NCBI GenBank assembly: GCA_023150835.1
Contig: JAKLKB010000027.1
Coordinates: forward strand, 1-57,836
DNA from: Myxococcota bacterium
GTDB lineage: Bacteria > Myxococcota_C > UBA6777
Direction: 5' to 3'
DNA length: 57,836 nt
The position numbers and the translations under genes were made by a program. This document shows, one piece after another, positions 34,590 to 44,067 of the stretch (positions are counted from its first letter, which is position 1; every line of letters starts with the position of its first letter). The notes under the pieces were generated by a model. It ran no database searches. It was not told the DNA's origin and saw only the letters and a list, made by a program, of their open reading frames with translations.

Positions 34590-35954
34590 TTAGCTGGTTT
34601 TGATCACCAAACGATCGACTTCTTTTCGACCTTCGACTTCGTGATGCGTCAACGTCAGCACCCCTTGCGCATCAAAGTCCAGCAAAGAGCACCCAAACCC
34701 CCGCTCTACGGCCTTACGCAAAGGGATCTCTTCGGGTGCTTTGGTCTTGAATTCCTCAAGGTGTTCATCTGGGTTGTAACTCACGGCCCCACCGCACCCA
34801 TCGACCACATACACCACGCCCTCGACCTCGAAGCGCTCGTAGCTATGGTTGTGACCGCACATCACCAACGGAACTTTGTACTGCTTTAACAAGGGATGCA
34901 CCAACGCCCTCGTCTCCATCGGAGGTTTCGACCGACCAAACGTATAATAGGGCCGATGAAAGCCGACCACCGCATAACGCAGATCAGCGGATTGTTCGAC
35001 CCGCATCAATTCCTCTTTCAACCACTTCACTTGCACAGTGCCGTCTTTGTCGAGTCCGTCCTCGCTATTCAGCGACAAAAAGCGGATCCCTCCGTAAGAA
35101 AAAGCGTGGTAGTCTGGAGCGCTGCCCACATCGCCATGCCCACCGAGCAAGCGTTTGTAAAATACTTCGAACTCATTCATCTCCTCGTATTCGTGGTTTC
35201 CAACACAAAAGTGCATCGGGGCACGCCGCATCAACGGCCCGAACACTTGGAACACGCCTGCCCATGTATCCAAAAAGTTGGTTTGGTATTGGATATCTCC
35301 CCCATGCCAGACCAGATCGGGTTCTTTTGCTAGAAGCAATTCAGCGGTGTTTTGATGGTGCGGATACATCGTGTCTGCGATCCATCCGATCCGAAACGGC
35401 TGCCCTTTTGCAACGGGAGCCCGAAAAGCCCCCTCTTCGACGGCCCCACCACGACGATTCACGCGCCACCGATAACGCTCCCCTGCCTTCAAACCCTCCA
35501 GTCGCACCTCGTGCACAGCGTAATCCCCGGGTGCATCGCGACGTTCCAACGAAGGATCATTGGCTGGAAACGCTGCTTCGATCTTCTCGATCTTGCCTTT
35601 GGATATCTGTGTCGACACCTGCTTTTCCCCCGACCACAACGAGACCTCCAATCCTTCTTCGCTTTGCGTCTCAAAACGCAGGCGTACCGCTTCCAAACCC
35701 ATCAGTTGCACATACGGTCCCTTTGTCAACGCGATCGACGGTCGCACATCCACCGTCTCCTGCTCTCCTGCATCCCCAAGCTTTTCTCCACCGCTCGGCG
35801 GCAGGCAACCGCCCACGCCCCATAACCCCAATCCCGCCACACCCAACGCACTGTGCGCCAGAAAAGCGCGGCGACTCCAACGACCTTCTTTGACCTGCCC
35901 AGATCGCCCATCTATCGGCCCTGCTCGCAAGATGCTTTTCTTTTTGCTTGCCAT
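34590..35954 (-). CDS. Tat-exported metallophosphoesterase (purple acid phosphatase-like)
   Basis: A 454-aa protein. The N-terminus carries a twin-arginine signal (RWSRRAFLAHSALG) followed by a hydrophobic segment and GGC, so it may be a Tat-exported lipoprotein. A fibronectin-like N-terminal domain (about 65-165) is followed by a calcineurin-type phosphoesterase: ADT in motif I, HGGD, GNHEYEE, GFHRPYY and CGHNHSYER provide the metal ligands. The layout matches purple acid phosphatases, acting on phosphomonoesters outside the cytoplasm. ATG at 35954 was chosen because it begins a normal signal; the frame is open further upstream. It ends 32 nt before the GT-C gene start on the same strand. 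Confidence 0.9.
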   Translation of the reverse strand: MASKKKSILRAGPIDGRSGQVKEGRWSRRAFLAHSALGVAGLGLWGVGGCLPPSGGEKLGDAGEQETVDVRPSIALTKGPYVQLMGLEAVRLRFETQSEEGLEVSLWSGEKQVSTQISKGKIEKIEAAFPANDPSLERRDAPGDYAVHEVRLEGLKAGERYRWRVNRRGGAVEEGAFRAPVAKGQPFRIGWIADTMYPHHQNTAELLLAKEPDLVWHGGDIQYQTNFLDTWAGVFQVFGPLMRRAPMHFCVGNHEYEEMNEFEVFYKRLLGGHGDVGSAPDYHAFSYGGIRFLSLNSEDGLDKDGTVQVKWLKEELMRVEQSADLRYAVVGFHRPYYTFGRSKPPMETRALVHPLLKQYKVPLVMCGHNHSYERFEVEGVVYVVDGCGGAVSYNPDEHLEEFKTKAPEEIPLRKAVERGFGCSLLDFDAQGVLTLTHHEVEGRKEVDRLVIKTS

Positions 35955-36129
35955 CACAAACCCCGTCGCTACACTCTGCCTGTAATCCGAAGACGAAAAC
36001 ACTTCGTCTAGCAGATCGCAAGAGAGGCCAAAACGCAAGCCTCTCCACCGATGCGCGGCGCTGCTTTGTCCACGATAGCCCCCGTGTATCCGTGTGTTTC
36101 GTTATCCTCCCCCAACAAAGGAGTCTCCG

Positions 36130-36828
36130 ATGAAATGGCGCGTTCTCTTCCTTGGTCTCGCACTCTTCGCTTTCCACTCCGCAACCTCCCTCAACGCACA
36201 AGCCCAAAACGTCGTCATCGACGAAAACGCCCCCGCTGATAACGTCGAACCCGACTCCGTGATCCACCCCTTCCTTACCGTCGAAGGCGTCCAAGTCTTT
36301 TACTTCTACGACGCCAACGGAGCCGCACGCTACTACTACCTTTCCCCAAACGGAGAGCGCATCTTTTACCCGTTCGGCTGGCGCCCTTACCGCATCACTG
36401 CGGGAACTCGCTTCTTTTTTGATCCCGTCCCTTACATCTGGGTTGGGGGCCGTCCCGTCTTCTACTACCAACAAGGCGATCTGTTCCGATACTACGTCCT
36501 TGATGGCTCCACCATCCGCTATTATCCCCACGCATGGCGCCCGTTTTATCTCGTCGGTGGCGTTCGCACCTACGTCCGTCCTCGCTACATCTACCGCTAC
36601 AACACTTGGCGCACCTACAACGTCTACAACCGACCCTACTATCGGCCCAATTACGTCCGCACCCGCTACCGCTATAACCCTGTTCGTCGCTACCGCACCG
36701 TTTATCGACCCACACGCATCCATCGCCAGCCCGTTCGCGTTTATCGCCAGCCCGTTCGCGTTCATCGCCAGCCCGTCCGCGTTCATCGCCAGCCCGTTCG
36801 CACCCATCACGGACGACGACGCAAATAA
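36130..36828 (+). CDS. Secreted Tyr/Arg-rich protein
   Basis: A 232-aa protein with a signal peptide (cleavage near NAQAQN at about 25). The mature part is very rich in Tyr, Arg, Pro and Trp, with repeated YY, FY and RYR motifs (about 60-190), and ends in five copies of a heptad of the form HRQPVRV (21-bp DNA repeat at about 36720-36810) plus a GRRRK tail. No family recognised; an aromatic-cationic secreted protein could bind polyanions or self-assemble, which is inference. ATG at 36130 has AAAGGAG 7 nt upstream. Confidence 0.75.
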   Translation: MKWRVLFLGLALFAFHSATSLNAQAQNVVIDENAPADNVEPDSVIHPFLTVEGVQVFYFYDANGAARYYYLSPNGERIFYPFGWRPYRITAGTRFFFDPVPYIWVGGRPVFYYQQGDLFRYYVLDGSTIRYYPHAWRPFYLVGGVRTYVRPRYIYRYNTWRTYNVYNRPYYRPNYVRTRYRYNPVRRYRTVYRPTRIHRQPVRVYRQPVRVHRQPVRVHRQPVRTHHGRRRK

Positions 36829-36830
36829 CC

Positions 36831-36910
36831 CTATCCTCCGCACTTTCCCCTATCCTCCGAACCTTCCCCCCATCCTCCGAACCTTCCCCCCATCCTCCGA
36901 ACCTTCCTGC
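36831..36910. repeat. 20-bp tandem repeat, 4 copies
   Basis: Four contiguous units of TATCCTCCGAACCTTCCCCC type (the first and last imperfect) fill the gap between two convergent genes, from 2 nt after one stop to 3 nt before the other. Confidence 0.93.
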
Positions 36911-36913
36911 TTT

Positions 36914-37801
36914 TCACATACCCAATCGACCGATCTTTTCGAGATAATCGCGTGCGAGCTGATAGTTGTCTTCGTTGTCGGGATGAAAATCGAAGCGCAG
37001 ATAATCCAGCCCATCCAACACGATGCGAGGGGCTTCGCGAAAAAAGAAGTTCAGATAATCCGCATGGGAAGCGTTTCGGATCTCAGGGCTTTCTTGCTTG
37101 AGCAGGTGGCGTGTTCCGGCCATCCAAAAGAAAAACAGCGTCAGCGTGGCGATCGCAAAACCCGCCAAACGCACACGATAGCGCGGATCCACCGATTGCA
37201 GCACATCGAATGTCACGGACTTGTGCTCGATCTCTTCGGCTGCGTGCCAAAACAGCAGATCCCGCATGATCGGATGGGCGTCTTGCAAAAAGTCCGAACG
37301 CAACACAAAGTCCCCAAAGATCGCCGTAAAATGCTCCAGCGCCGCCGTGATCGACAAGCGCATCAACGGAGACATCCGCACCTCCAGCTTCTTGTAGGCA
37401 AGGTCTTTGTACCACGCCAGAAAAGATTGGATCTCAAAACCCTGTTGTTCCAAGATCTCGAAGGCATGGAGATGTTCGACTTGGTGTTGTGACTCTTGGC
37501 CGAAAAATAACCGCACCCGCTGACGAAGCCCCTCATCCTTGATCTGTTCCTCAAAGACCCGCACGCTGCGAATAAAAAACCGTTCGCCCTCTGGAAACAC
37601 AAAGTTCAAACCGTTGATCAGATGCGTCAAAAACACGTTCTCTCCAAACCACCAACGCGGCAGACCTTTTTGAAATGGAAACCCCATCCGACGCACCACG
37701 ATCGGTCGTTCGCCTGTGTGGGCCTCCGCAGTCGACTCGTTCGTTCGTTTCTTTGCACGACCACGCCACACGGACCGCACTTGTGCTGCCAACCCCACCA
37801 T
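36914..37801 (-). CDS. Predicted metal-dependent hydrolase (PF10118-like)
   Basis: A 295-aa protein. The family signature is present: FPEGERFFIRSVR, FFGQESQHQVEHLHAF, then ALEHFTAIFGDF and FWHAAEEIEHKSVTFD, which together supply four Glu/His pairs of a ferritin-like di-metal site. The biochemical reaction is not established for the family. The first 38 residues are basic. ATG at 37801 has GAGGG about 7 nt upstream. Confidence 0.85.
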   Translation of the reverse strand: MVGLAAQVRSVWRGRAKKRTNESTAEAHTGERPIVVRRMGFPFQKGLPRWWFGENVFLTHLINGLNFVFPEGERFFIRSVRVFEEQIKDEGLRQRVRLFFGQESQHQVEHLHAFEILEQQGFEIQSFLAWYKDLAYKKLEVRMSPLMRLSITAALEHFTAIFGDFVLRSDFLQDAHPIMRDLLFWHAAEEIEHKSVTFDVLQSVDPRYRVRLAGFAIATLTLFFFWMAGTRHLLKQESPEIRNASHADYLNFFFREAPRIVLDGLDYLRFDFHPDNEDNYQLARDYLEKIGRLGM

Positions 37802-38068
37802 CTTGCCCTCCTATCCGCGCTTTCGCGCTGCCTTCTCCTCCAAACCACCCGCGCCACCTCGCTGCTGCGCCAACTTCCCGAATATGGTTCAAGATCCGCC
37901 AACATACAACACCCCACCCTAGACACCCACACCCAAACGCATCATCTTCCCCCCGCGATGAGAGCCGATCTCCAACCACCGCCGACGGCCTGCCTCGGGG
38001 TATCGAATATCTCCAATTTCCCCGTGACATCGACGATTCGGCACCCAACTCAAAAGAGGTTTTTTCTG

Positions 38069-38782
38069 ATGCGTATCCCCACTCGATCGATCCCAACCCT
38101 GCTTTTTTTCTGCGCCTCCGCCCTTGCTTTCGGCGTTTTCGTCACACCCACCGCCCACTCCTTTTTGCCGGGCCGTACCCCTCTCGCAAGCAAGGTCCCC
38201 GCCAATCTTCCCGGTCGTCAACGTGTCACCCGCAGCTTTCCGATCGAAAAAGACGCCTACGCAACCATCACCATCTCCGAAACAGGCGGACACAAGATCG
38301 CTTTGCGCGCCACCAACAACAAAATCCAAGTCTTTCGCGACGAAGCCAAAGGCACTCTACGCGCCCGCTTTGCCGTCAAAAAAGGCGAACTCACCCTCCA
38401 CATCATCAACCGCCACCTCGTCCGCCCCAAAAGCATCGTCTACAGCGTCACCCTTTGGCCTTCCATCGACTTCCTCAACAAATACCGCGCTGGCGCACAA
38501 CTCGCTCAAAACGAAACGCTGATCCTTCCCAAGCGCGGGCGGATGGCCAAAACCTACAATCTCACACGCTCAGGCTCCGTCACGGTCGAAGCCTCCGAAA
38601 GCAGCGGCTCCAAGATCGGCTTTGAGATCGTCAGCAATGGCCGTCTCGTCTTTGCTTCGGGCGCACGTGCTGGCCGTGTGACGGGGCGCGCCAAAGCCAA
38701 ACGCGGCGTCCTCACCGTCCATTTCATTAACAAGCACCTGTGGAAAGAAAAACGCATCACCTTCTCCATTCGGCTCGACTGA
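38069..38782 (+). CDS. Secreted protein with two copies of one beta-domain
   Basis: A 237-aa protein. A signal segment ends near TPTAHSF (about residue 36). Two domains of about 85 residues follow with matching blocks: ITISETGGHKIALRATNNKIQVF...LTLHIINRHL and VTVEASESSGSKIGFEIVSNGRLVF...LTVHFINKHL. The strand pattern resembles small pre-peptidase C-type beta sandwiches. No family assigned. ATG at 38069 follows AGAGG by about 9 nt; a much longer upstream reading lacks any signal. Confidence 0.75.
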   Translation: MRIPTRSIPTLLFFCASALAFGVFVTPTAHSFLPGRTPLASKVPANLPGRQRVTRSFPIEKDAYATITISETGGHKIALRATNNKIQVFRDEAKGTLRARFAVKKGELTLHIINRHLVRPKSIVYSVTLWPSIDFLNKYRAGAQLAQNETLILPKRGRMAKTYNLTRSGSVTVEASESSGSKIGFEIVSNGRLVFASGARAGRVTGRAKAKRGVLTVHFINKHLWKEKRITFSIRLD

Positions 38783-38887
38783 TCGCACAACATACTCCCT
38801 GCTCGCATCCGAAATGCACCGTTGGCTTGGAGCGACTCGATCTCCAAGCCCCGACCTTTGCCTGCCGACTCCACAACCTCCCCGCCC

Positions 38888-38916
38888 TTGACACTCCCCT
38901 GCAAAAAAGTCATACA
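38888..38916 (+). promoter_or_regulatory. Possible sigma-70 promoter
   Basis: TTGACA (38888-38893), 17-bp spacer, CATACA (38911-38916), about 55 nt before the Sel1 gene ATG. It is the only perfect consensus -35 box noted in an intergenic position with suitable spacing. Confidence 0.5.
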
Positions 38917-38971
38917 CTCTCCGCCCAACACCCCCTCTTCGCTTTGAATCACAGAAAGAAAGGTGAAACGT

Positions 38972-41611
38972 ATGTACAAACATTCTCATGCCACCCATGC
39001 ACCACAACGATGGCGGCTGTTTTGCCTACGCATCGCCCTTTGTTGCTTGTTCTTTGCTGCTTGGAGTCCAGACACACAAGCACAACTTCCCTGTCCTGCC
39101 CGTGATACCGAGGCTTGTAACCTCTGGCAAAAATGCCAACAAAATGACGGCCCTTCCTGCTACAGCGTCGGAATGTTGCGATTGTATGGCGAACGCACCA
39201 TGCCTCGCGATCCTCACGATGCGATCGCCCTGTTAAGCCGCGCTTGCCAACACAACAGCGGCCCTGCCTGCTTTGGTCTGGGCGTCTTTTCTTCGACGGG
39301 ACAACACCTCCCCAAAGATCAAAAACGCGCACAAGCCCTCTGGCAACAAGCCTGCCAACTCGATCACGGCGCAGCTTGCCAACGCTCAGGACTCGGACAC
39401 GAGATCCTCGGACAACTCGACAAAGCCGAACAAGACTACAAAAAATCCTGCGCTCTCAACTTTCCCGCTGGCTGCACCAACCTCGGCTTGTTGCACCTCA
39501 AACCCTCCCACAAACTCTCCCTCGCACAAACCTCTCTCGAAAAAGCCTGCGCCCTTCAAGAAAAATCGGGATGCACCGCACTTGGGCGGCTCCACGAACA
39601 AGGCAAAGGCTATCCCCCCGTCCACCGCGTTGCTTTGCTGTTTTATACCCAAGCCTGCCGCCTTGGTGACGCCCAAGGTTGCGCCTCTGCTGCACGCCTC
39701 CACCTCAAAAGCCCTCAAATCCCCCAAGATCCGCAGATTGCAGCCAACCTGTTTGCTCGCGCCTGTCTGCTTGGACACCCCACCGCTTGTCGTGAAACAG
39801 CGCAACGCACCCCACACAACGCACAAACCACCGCCACCACCCTCACTCTCTACCAAAAAGCCTGCGACCAAGGCGACGGCGCAAGCTGCTTTTTTGCGGG
39901 ATCTCTTCTCCTACAAAACAAGCCGCTCCCTTCTCACCAACCTTCCACCGCCACACCACCCTCACTCCCACCCTATATCGCACAAGCTTGTCAGCGTTTT
40001 GAACAAGCCTGTAGCCTCAAAAACCCCGATGGATGCTACAACCACATCCTTTGCCGCTCGCGTGGATGGACACAACCACCCGTCACATCCGAACAGATCC
40101 ACTCTCTCTATCGTGAAGCTTGCAAAATCGGTAGCAGCCAAGCCTGCAACGAACTCGGCCTGCTCTTCCGAAACGAACGCAACAACCCAAACGCACAAAA
40201 ACAAGCGCGCCGCCTCTTTCAACGCGCTTGTCGTCAAAAACTCCCCAATGCTTGTTGGAATCTCGGACAACTCCTCCAAGAAAAACAGCGCAACCTCCGC
40301 GCTTTCGAAGCCTACCAACAAGCCTGCGATCTCCGAGACAAAGACGCTTGTGAATCCGCTGCGTTGCTCCTCCTCCAAGCCAAAGGCGTCGAACGCAAAG
40401 ACGACCAAGCGCGCTTGCTCTTTGCCCGCGCTTGCGCCCAAACCCACCCCCAAAGCTGCTATCATCTCGGATGGATGTGGCATCACCAAGTCGGCGGTCC
40501 CAAAGACGAAAACAAAGCTCGCAACCTCTACGCCGCCGCCTGCGAACACAACGAAAAACGTGCTTGCTACAACCTCGGCCTTTTACAGCCCGATCCCACC
40601 GCTGCTTACGCCGCCTTCCAAAAGTCCTGCAAACTCGGTTATGCCGACGCTTGCTATCACACCACACAACTCGATATCCAGCGCGACAAACTCACCCCTG
40701 CACAACGCCTCCAAACATACCAAAAAACCTGCAACGACGGTGCAATGCCCAGTTGTGCCACCCTCGCCACACACTACGAAAAAACCAACCGCCCCCAAGA
40801 CCTCGCCTCCGCACGCGCCCTCTTCACAAAAGCCTGTGACGGCGGCCTTGCATACGCCTGTAACAGCCTCGGCCTTCTGCTCGAACAAGGTCGCGGTGGA
40901 GACAAAGATATCGCACAAGCCCGTACTCGCTACGAAAAAGCCTGTGCCTCCTCCTTGAGTGCTGGATGCCACAACTTTGCACGCTTCCTCAGCCAAGGTC
41001 TCGGCGGCCCCGCCGACTCCAAACAAGCCCTTCGTCACTACGAACAAAGCTGCCAACAACGTCACGCGCCTTCTTGCTTGATGGCGGGCCTTCTTCTCCA
41101 AAAAAACTCGCTCGCCGAGTACGATCCCGCCCGATCCATGGTCTTGCTCGCTCGCGCTTGCCTACTCAAAGAACCCACCGCCTGCAACGAACGCGGATTG
41201 CTCAACGAAAAAAGCCTGCCTGCCGACGCTCGCATCGATTTCCAAAACGCCTGTGACCTCGGATACGCCGCTGGATGCAACAACCTCGCGATGATGCTCC
41301 AACAAGCACGCGGTGGCAACGTTGATCTCTCCCAAGCCCGCACACTCTACAAAAAAGCCTGCACCATGAAAGACTGGATCGCTTGCACCAACCTCGCCGC
41401 CCTTCACCAACGCGGCCTCGGCACACCCAAAGACCTCCGTAAAGCCCGCCGCCTCTACCGCCGCGCTTGCGATCACAACCTCGCCCCCGCTTGCTTTCGC
41501 CTCGGACACCTCCTCTTCCACCAAAACAAACGTCGTCACGAACGCAACGCCAAACGGCTCTACCAAAAAGCCTGTAAAGCCGGATACTCCCGCGCTTGCA
41601 ACTTCCCTTGA
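38972..41611 (+). CDS. Large secreted Sel1-like protein with paired cysteines
   Basis: An 879-aa protein. A signal peptide ends near DTQAQ (about residue 38). The rest is some twenty or more Sel1-like repeats of about 36 residues of the form A-x2-L-Y-x2-A-C-x8-C-x2-L-G. Most contain two cysteines eight residues apart, as in Helicobacter cysteine-rich (Hcp) proteins, where each pair forms a helix-linking disulfide. Such solenoids bind peptides or proteins in the periplasm or outside. ATG at 38972; a GTG three codons earlier is possible. Followed by a 22-bp tandem array and repeat B4. Confidence 0.88.
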   Translation: MYKHSHATHAPQRWRLFCLRIALCCLFFAAWSPDTQAQLPCPARDTEACNLWQKCQQNDGPSCYSVGMLRLYGERTMPRDPHDAIALLSRACQHNSGPACFGLGVFSSTGQHLPKDQKRAQALWQQACQLDHGAACQRSGLGHEILGQLDKAEQDYKKSCALNFPAGCTNLGLLHLKPSHKLSLAQTSLEKACALQEKSGCTALGRLHEQGKGYPPVHRVALLFYTQACRLGDAQGCASAARLHLKSPQIPQDPQIAANLFARACLLGHPTACRETAQRTPHNAQTTATTLTLYQKACDQGDGASCFFAGSLLLQNKPLPSHQPSTATPPSLPPYIAQACQRFEQACSLKNPDGCYNHILCRSRGWTQPPVTSEQIHSLYREACKIGSSQACNELGLLFRNERNNPNAQKQARRLFQRACRQKLPNACWNLGQLLQEKQRNLRAFEAYQQACDLRDKDACESAALLLLQAKGVERKDDQARLLFARACAQTHPQSCYHLGWMWHHQVGGPKDENKARNLYAAACEHNEKRACYNLGLLQPDPTAAYAAFQKSCKLGYADACYHTTQLDIQRDKLTPAQRLQTYQKTCNDGAMPSCATLATHYEKTNRPQDLASARALFTKACDGGLAYACNSLGLLLEQGRGGDKDIAQARTRYEKACASSLSAGCHNFARFLSQGLGGPADSKQALRHYEQSCQQRHAPSCLMAGLLLQKNSLAEYDPARSMVLLARACLLKEPTACNERGLLNEKSLPADARIDFQNACDLGYAAGCNNLAMMLQQARGGNVDLSQARTLYKKACTMKDWIACTNLAALHQRGLGTPKDLRKARRLYRRACDHNLAPACFRLGHLLFHQNKRRHERNAKRLYQKACKAGYSRACNFP

Positions 41612-41619
41612 TCTTTTTT

Positions 41620-41685
41620 GATCCTCTTTACTCTCTTTTTTGATCCTCTTTACTCTCTTTTTTGATCCTCTTTACTCTCTTTTTT
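41620..41685. repeat. 22-bp tandem repeat, 3 copies
   Basis: Three contiguous 22-bp units GATCCTCTTTACTCTC plus T-run begin 9 nt after the Sel1 gene stop and end in T-rich sequence that merges with repeat B4. Confidence 0.95.
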
Positions 41686-41806
41686 TGTAGGGCGTTGCCC
41701 CACGCCCAACAAGGGACTGTCGCCCCTTGACCCCGTATCGGCGGGATGTGCAGACGTTTTCCACACCAACGCCTGCTCCGCTTGAAACATCGCGAACACG
41801 GGGTTC
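41681..41806 (+). repeat. Family B hairpin repeat, copy B4
   Basis: Contains GGGCGTTGCCC, CCCCTTGACCCCGTATCGGC core and GCGAACACGGGG tail. It lies 45 nt before the ATG of the next gene, after the 22-bp array. Confidence 0.88.
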
Positions 41807-41851
41807 TCCGATCGTGGACTCGCCCTGCACTGCTTTTTTTTGGAGGCTCTC

Positions 41852-42592
41852 ATGTCAGACGCTCTTCTCGTGCTCGCTTTTCTTGGAACGGTGGGCTTTC
41901 TTCTGTACCTTCTGATCCAGATGCGCCTTTATCACCGCAAAAGCTTAGAGGCTCATCCGCCTGTGATCTATCCATCCCCTCCTGAACACCCAAACGAGCC
42001 TTGGCGTTGGGCCGATCCGCGAAAAGCCCCCTTTCGCAACACGCTCTACCACCTATCGAGCGAACAAACCCCAACCTCCAGCCGCCTGCATCTGCCCTAT
42101 CGAAAAAAAACGGAACGAGCGCTCCTCGCTGCTTTCGGATACCTCGGTCTTGCGGCTTCTTTCGGCTACGCCGCCTATCTTTTTGCAACGCTCCCCCAAA
42201 CCGTTTGGACTCGGCTCTCCGTCGCCCTCTTTCTCTTTGTCTTGTTCGGCTTCATTCCCTATCTCTTCCTCAAAAGCACCGCACAACTAACGATGATCGA
42301 AACCACCCCAACCACCGCAACGCTACAGATATCTTGGGGCATCTTCTTCACCAAAAAGATCGTCCTCCCAAAACATCCTTCGCTCACGCTCACCCTACAG
42401 CCGGATTCTTTTTGGAAATGGGAAGGCACCAACGACGAATTCCTTAGTGGGCGGATGGGCCAAGTCGGTTGCGCTTTCTTGATCAAACGCCCCTACCACC
42501 GCACCAAACGCATCCATCTTCACATCGATCCAACCGCCGTTTCTTGGATCGTCGGCGGCCTCGCCTCATGGAACCAAACCGCTTCGCCTTAA
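41852..42592 (+). CDS. Membrane protein of unknown function
   Basis: A 246-aa protein with an N-terminal membrane helix (ALLVLAFLGTVGFLLYLLI), a polar stretch, then two close helices near 90-140 and a C-terminal beta-rich soluble region (ATLQISWGIFFTKKIVL). Not recognised. ATG at 41852 has TGGAGG 5 nt upstream. Confidence 0.7.
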   Translation: MSDALLVLAFLGTVGFLLYLLIQMRLYHRKSLEAHPPVIYPSPPEHPNEPWRWADPRKAPFRNTLYHLSSEQTPTSSRLHLPYRKKTERALLAAFGYLGLAASFGYAAYLFATLPQTVWTRLSVALFLFVLFGFIPYLFLKSTAQLTMIETTPTTATLQISWGIFFTKKIVLPKHPSLTLTLQPDSFWKWEGTNDEFLSGRMGQVGCAFLIKRPYHRTKRIHLHIDPTAVSWIVGGLASWNQTASP

Positions 42593-42690
42593 ATCGCTCT
42601 TTCCTCCTTCTATTTCCCCATTCTCTTTGCTCTTTCGGTGCCTTACGAAGCGTGCAACTCCCGTTGGTCGTTGTCCGTGCTTTCCGTGGA

Positions 42691-44040
42691 CTAGCTTTCG
42701 GAACCAGCAATCGACAACTCCTCGACCCAAACATCCGCCGCAGCGCCCGAAGGAAGGGCTTTTTCTTGATGGGAGATGTGGACGATCTGTTTAAGCATCG
42801 GCAAGATATCACCCGCAACGGTTGCGGCTTCGATGCTTCGGCGTTCTCCGCGTTGATAGCGCCAACCATCGAAGGGCAGAGAGAAGGAGCCTTGGAGGGC
42901 CTGTGTACCGGCATGAAGCGCGGTCAACTTGTCGACATACACCAGATCATCTGTCGATTCGAGTGAAAGTTCGGATGCTGCGGATTGTGCGCGCTGCAAG
43001 TGGAGATAGTGCGCGTCCACACTGACACGCGCCCCCACCACCGCATGCCCTGTTAATGGCTGCCCCATCACCGTAGCCGTGTTGGCGCAATGCAAAAACG
43101 AGACAAGCTGTCCATCCGAAATGATCGGTGTTTTGCGCGTGGGCGTTCCTTCGCCATCAAACAAAGGCATACGTATATTGTACGGATGCAGCGGATAATC
43201 GGACAAAGACAAACATGGAGACGCGATCTGTTTTCCGATATCTTCGGGACGAGACAAGCTCTTTTGATCGAGGATATGCCGAGCATTCCAAAGATTAGAA
43301 AACGCCCCAAGCAAGGCCAAGATCGCCGAAGGTGAAAACACCACCCCATAACGCCCTGATGGGATCTTTTCGTAATCCAGATGAGACAACACCTTTTGTA
43401 CCGATTCTTCGACACATCCATCGATATCCAGCCCAAGAAACGATGCAGCTTGGCGAACGGCATTTCCCATCCGTCCGCGTCTTCCGACTTCTTCAGCTTT
43501 TGGATACAGGTACAACGAACAGCGCGCCGCTTTTTGTCGCCGCGTCGCTCCTTCCGAATGCAGATAAAAGGAGGTGGTGGTTTGTTGTGAAAGCCCGTTG
43601 TACGGGATAGATTGCATCGCAGGATGCGCAGACAACACCCGTTGTTCGACGCTCAATAATGTCTCGGCCAAAAGCCCCGCTGTCACGGGTTCTGACGCTT
43701 GTGGCCTCTCGACATCCGCCAATGCTGCCGTTGCCTCGGGACTAAAGATCGGTGCATCTTCACGCGGTGCTTGTGTGCTGACTTCGCGGGCCATCGCAAG
43801 GGCTGTTTCCAACCCACCCTCCGAGATATCGGAGGTCGAGGCCACGCCGACGGCTCCTGATGGATGCCACACCCGCACCAACACAACGATGCTGTCGCTT
43901 GCACTCATCTGATCCACACGGCCACCTTGTACCGACACCGAGATATCCTCCGATACTCGGCCTGAAAGATCATACTTCTTGATATCCAACGAACCAGCGA
44001 GTCGATGGACGCTCGCCAACAAAGCCTCAATCCGATCCAT
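42691..44040 (-). CDS. tldE: TldE/PmbA-family metalloprotease subunit
   Basis: A 449-aa protein of the TldD/PmbA family. N-terminal beta domain (VQGGRVDQMSASDSIVVLVRVW), then the conserved C-terminal half (KIPSGRYGVVFSPSAILALLGAF, ... TRKTPIISDGQLVSFLHC and a final VWVEELSIAG). TldE lacks the HExxxH motif and pairs with TldD as a heterodimer that degrades unfolded peptides or matures RiPPs such as microcin B17. The start lies 27 nt after the tldD stop, one operon. Confidence 0.93.
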   Translation of the reverse strand: MDRIEALLASVHRLAGSLDIKKYDLSGRVSEDISVSVQGGRVDQMSASDSIVVLVRVWHPSGAVGVASTSDISEGGLETALAMAREVSTQAPREDAPIFSPEATAALADVERPQASEPVTAGLLAETLLSVEQRVLSAHPAMQSIPYNGLSQQTTTSFYLHSEGATRRQKAARCSLYLYPKAEEVGRRGRMGNAVRQAASFLGLDIDGCVEESVQKVLSHLDYEKIPSGRYGVVFSPSAILALLGAFSNLWNARHILDQKSLSRPEDIGKQIASPCLSLSDYPLHPYNIRMPLFDGEGTPTRKTPIISDGQLVSFLHCANTATVMGQPLTGHAVVGARVSVDAHYLHLQRAQSAASELSLESTDDLVYVDKLTALHAGTQALQGSFSLPFDGWRYQRGERRSIEAATVAGDILPMLKQIVHISHQEKALPSGAAADVWVEELSIAGSES

Positions 44041-44067
44041 CTGCTTTCTTGCTCCTTGTTGCCGCGA

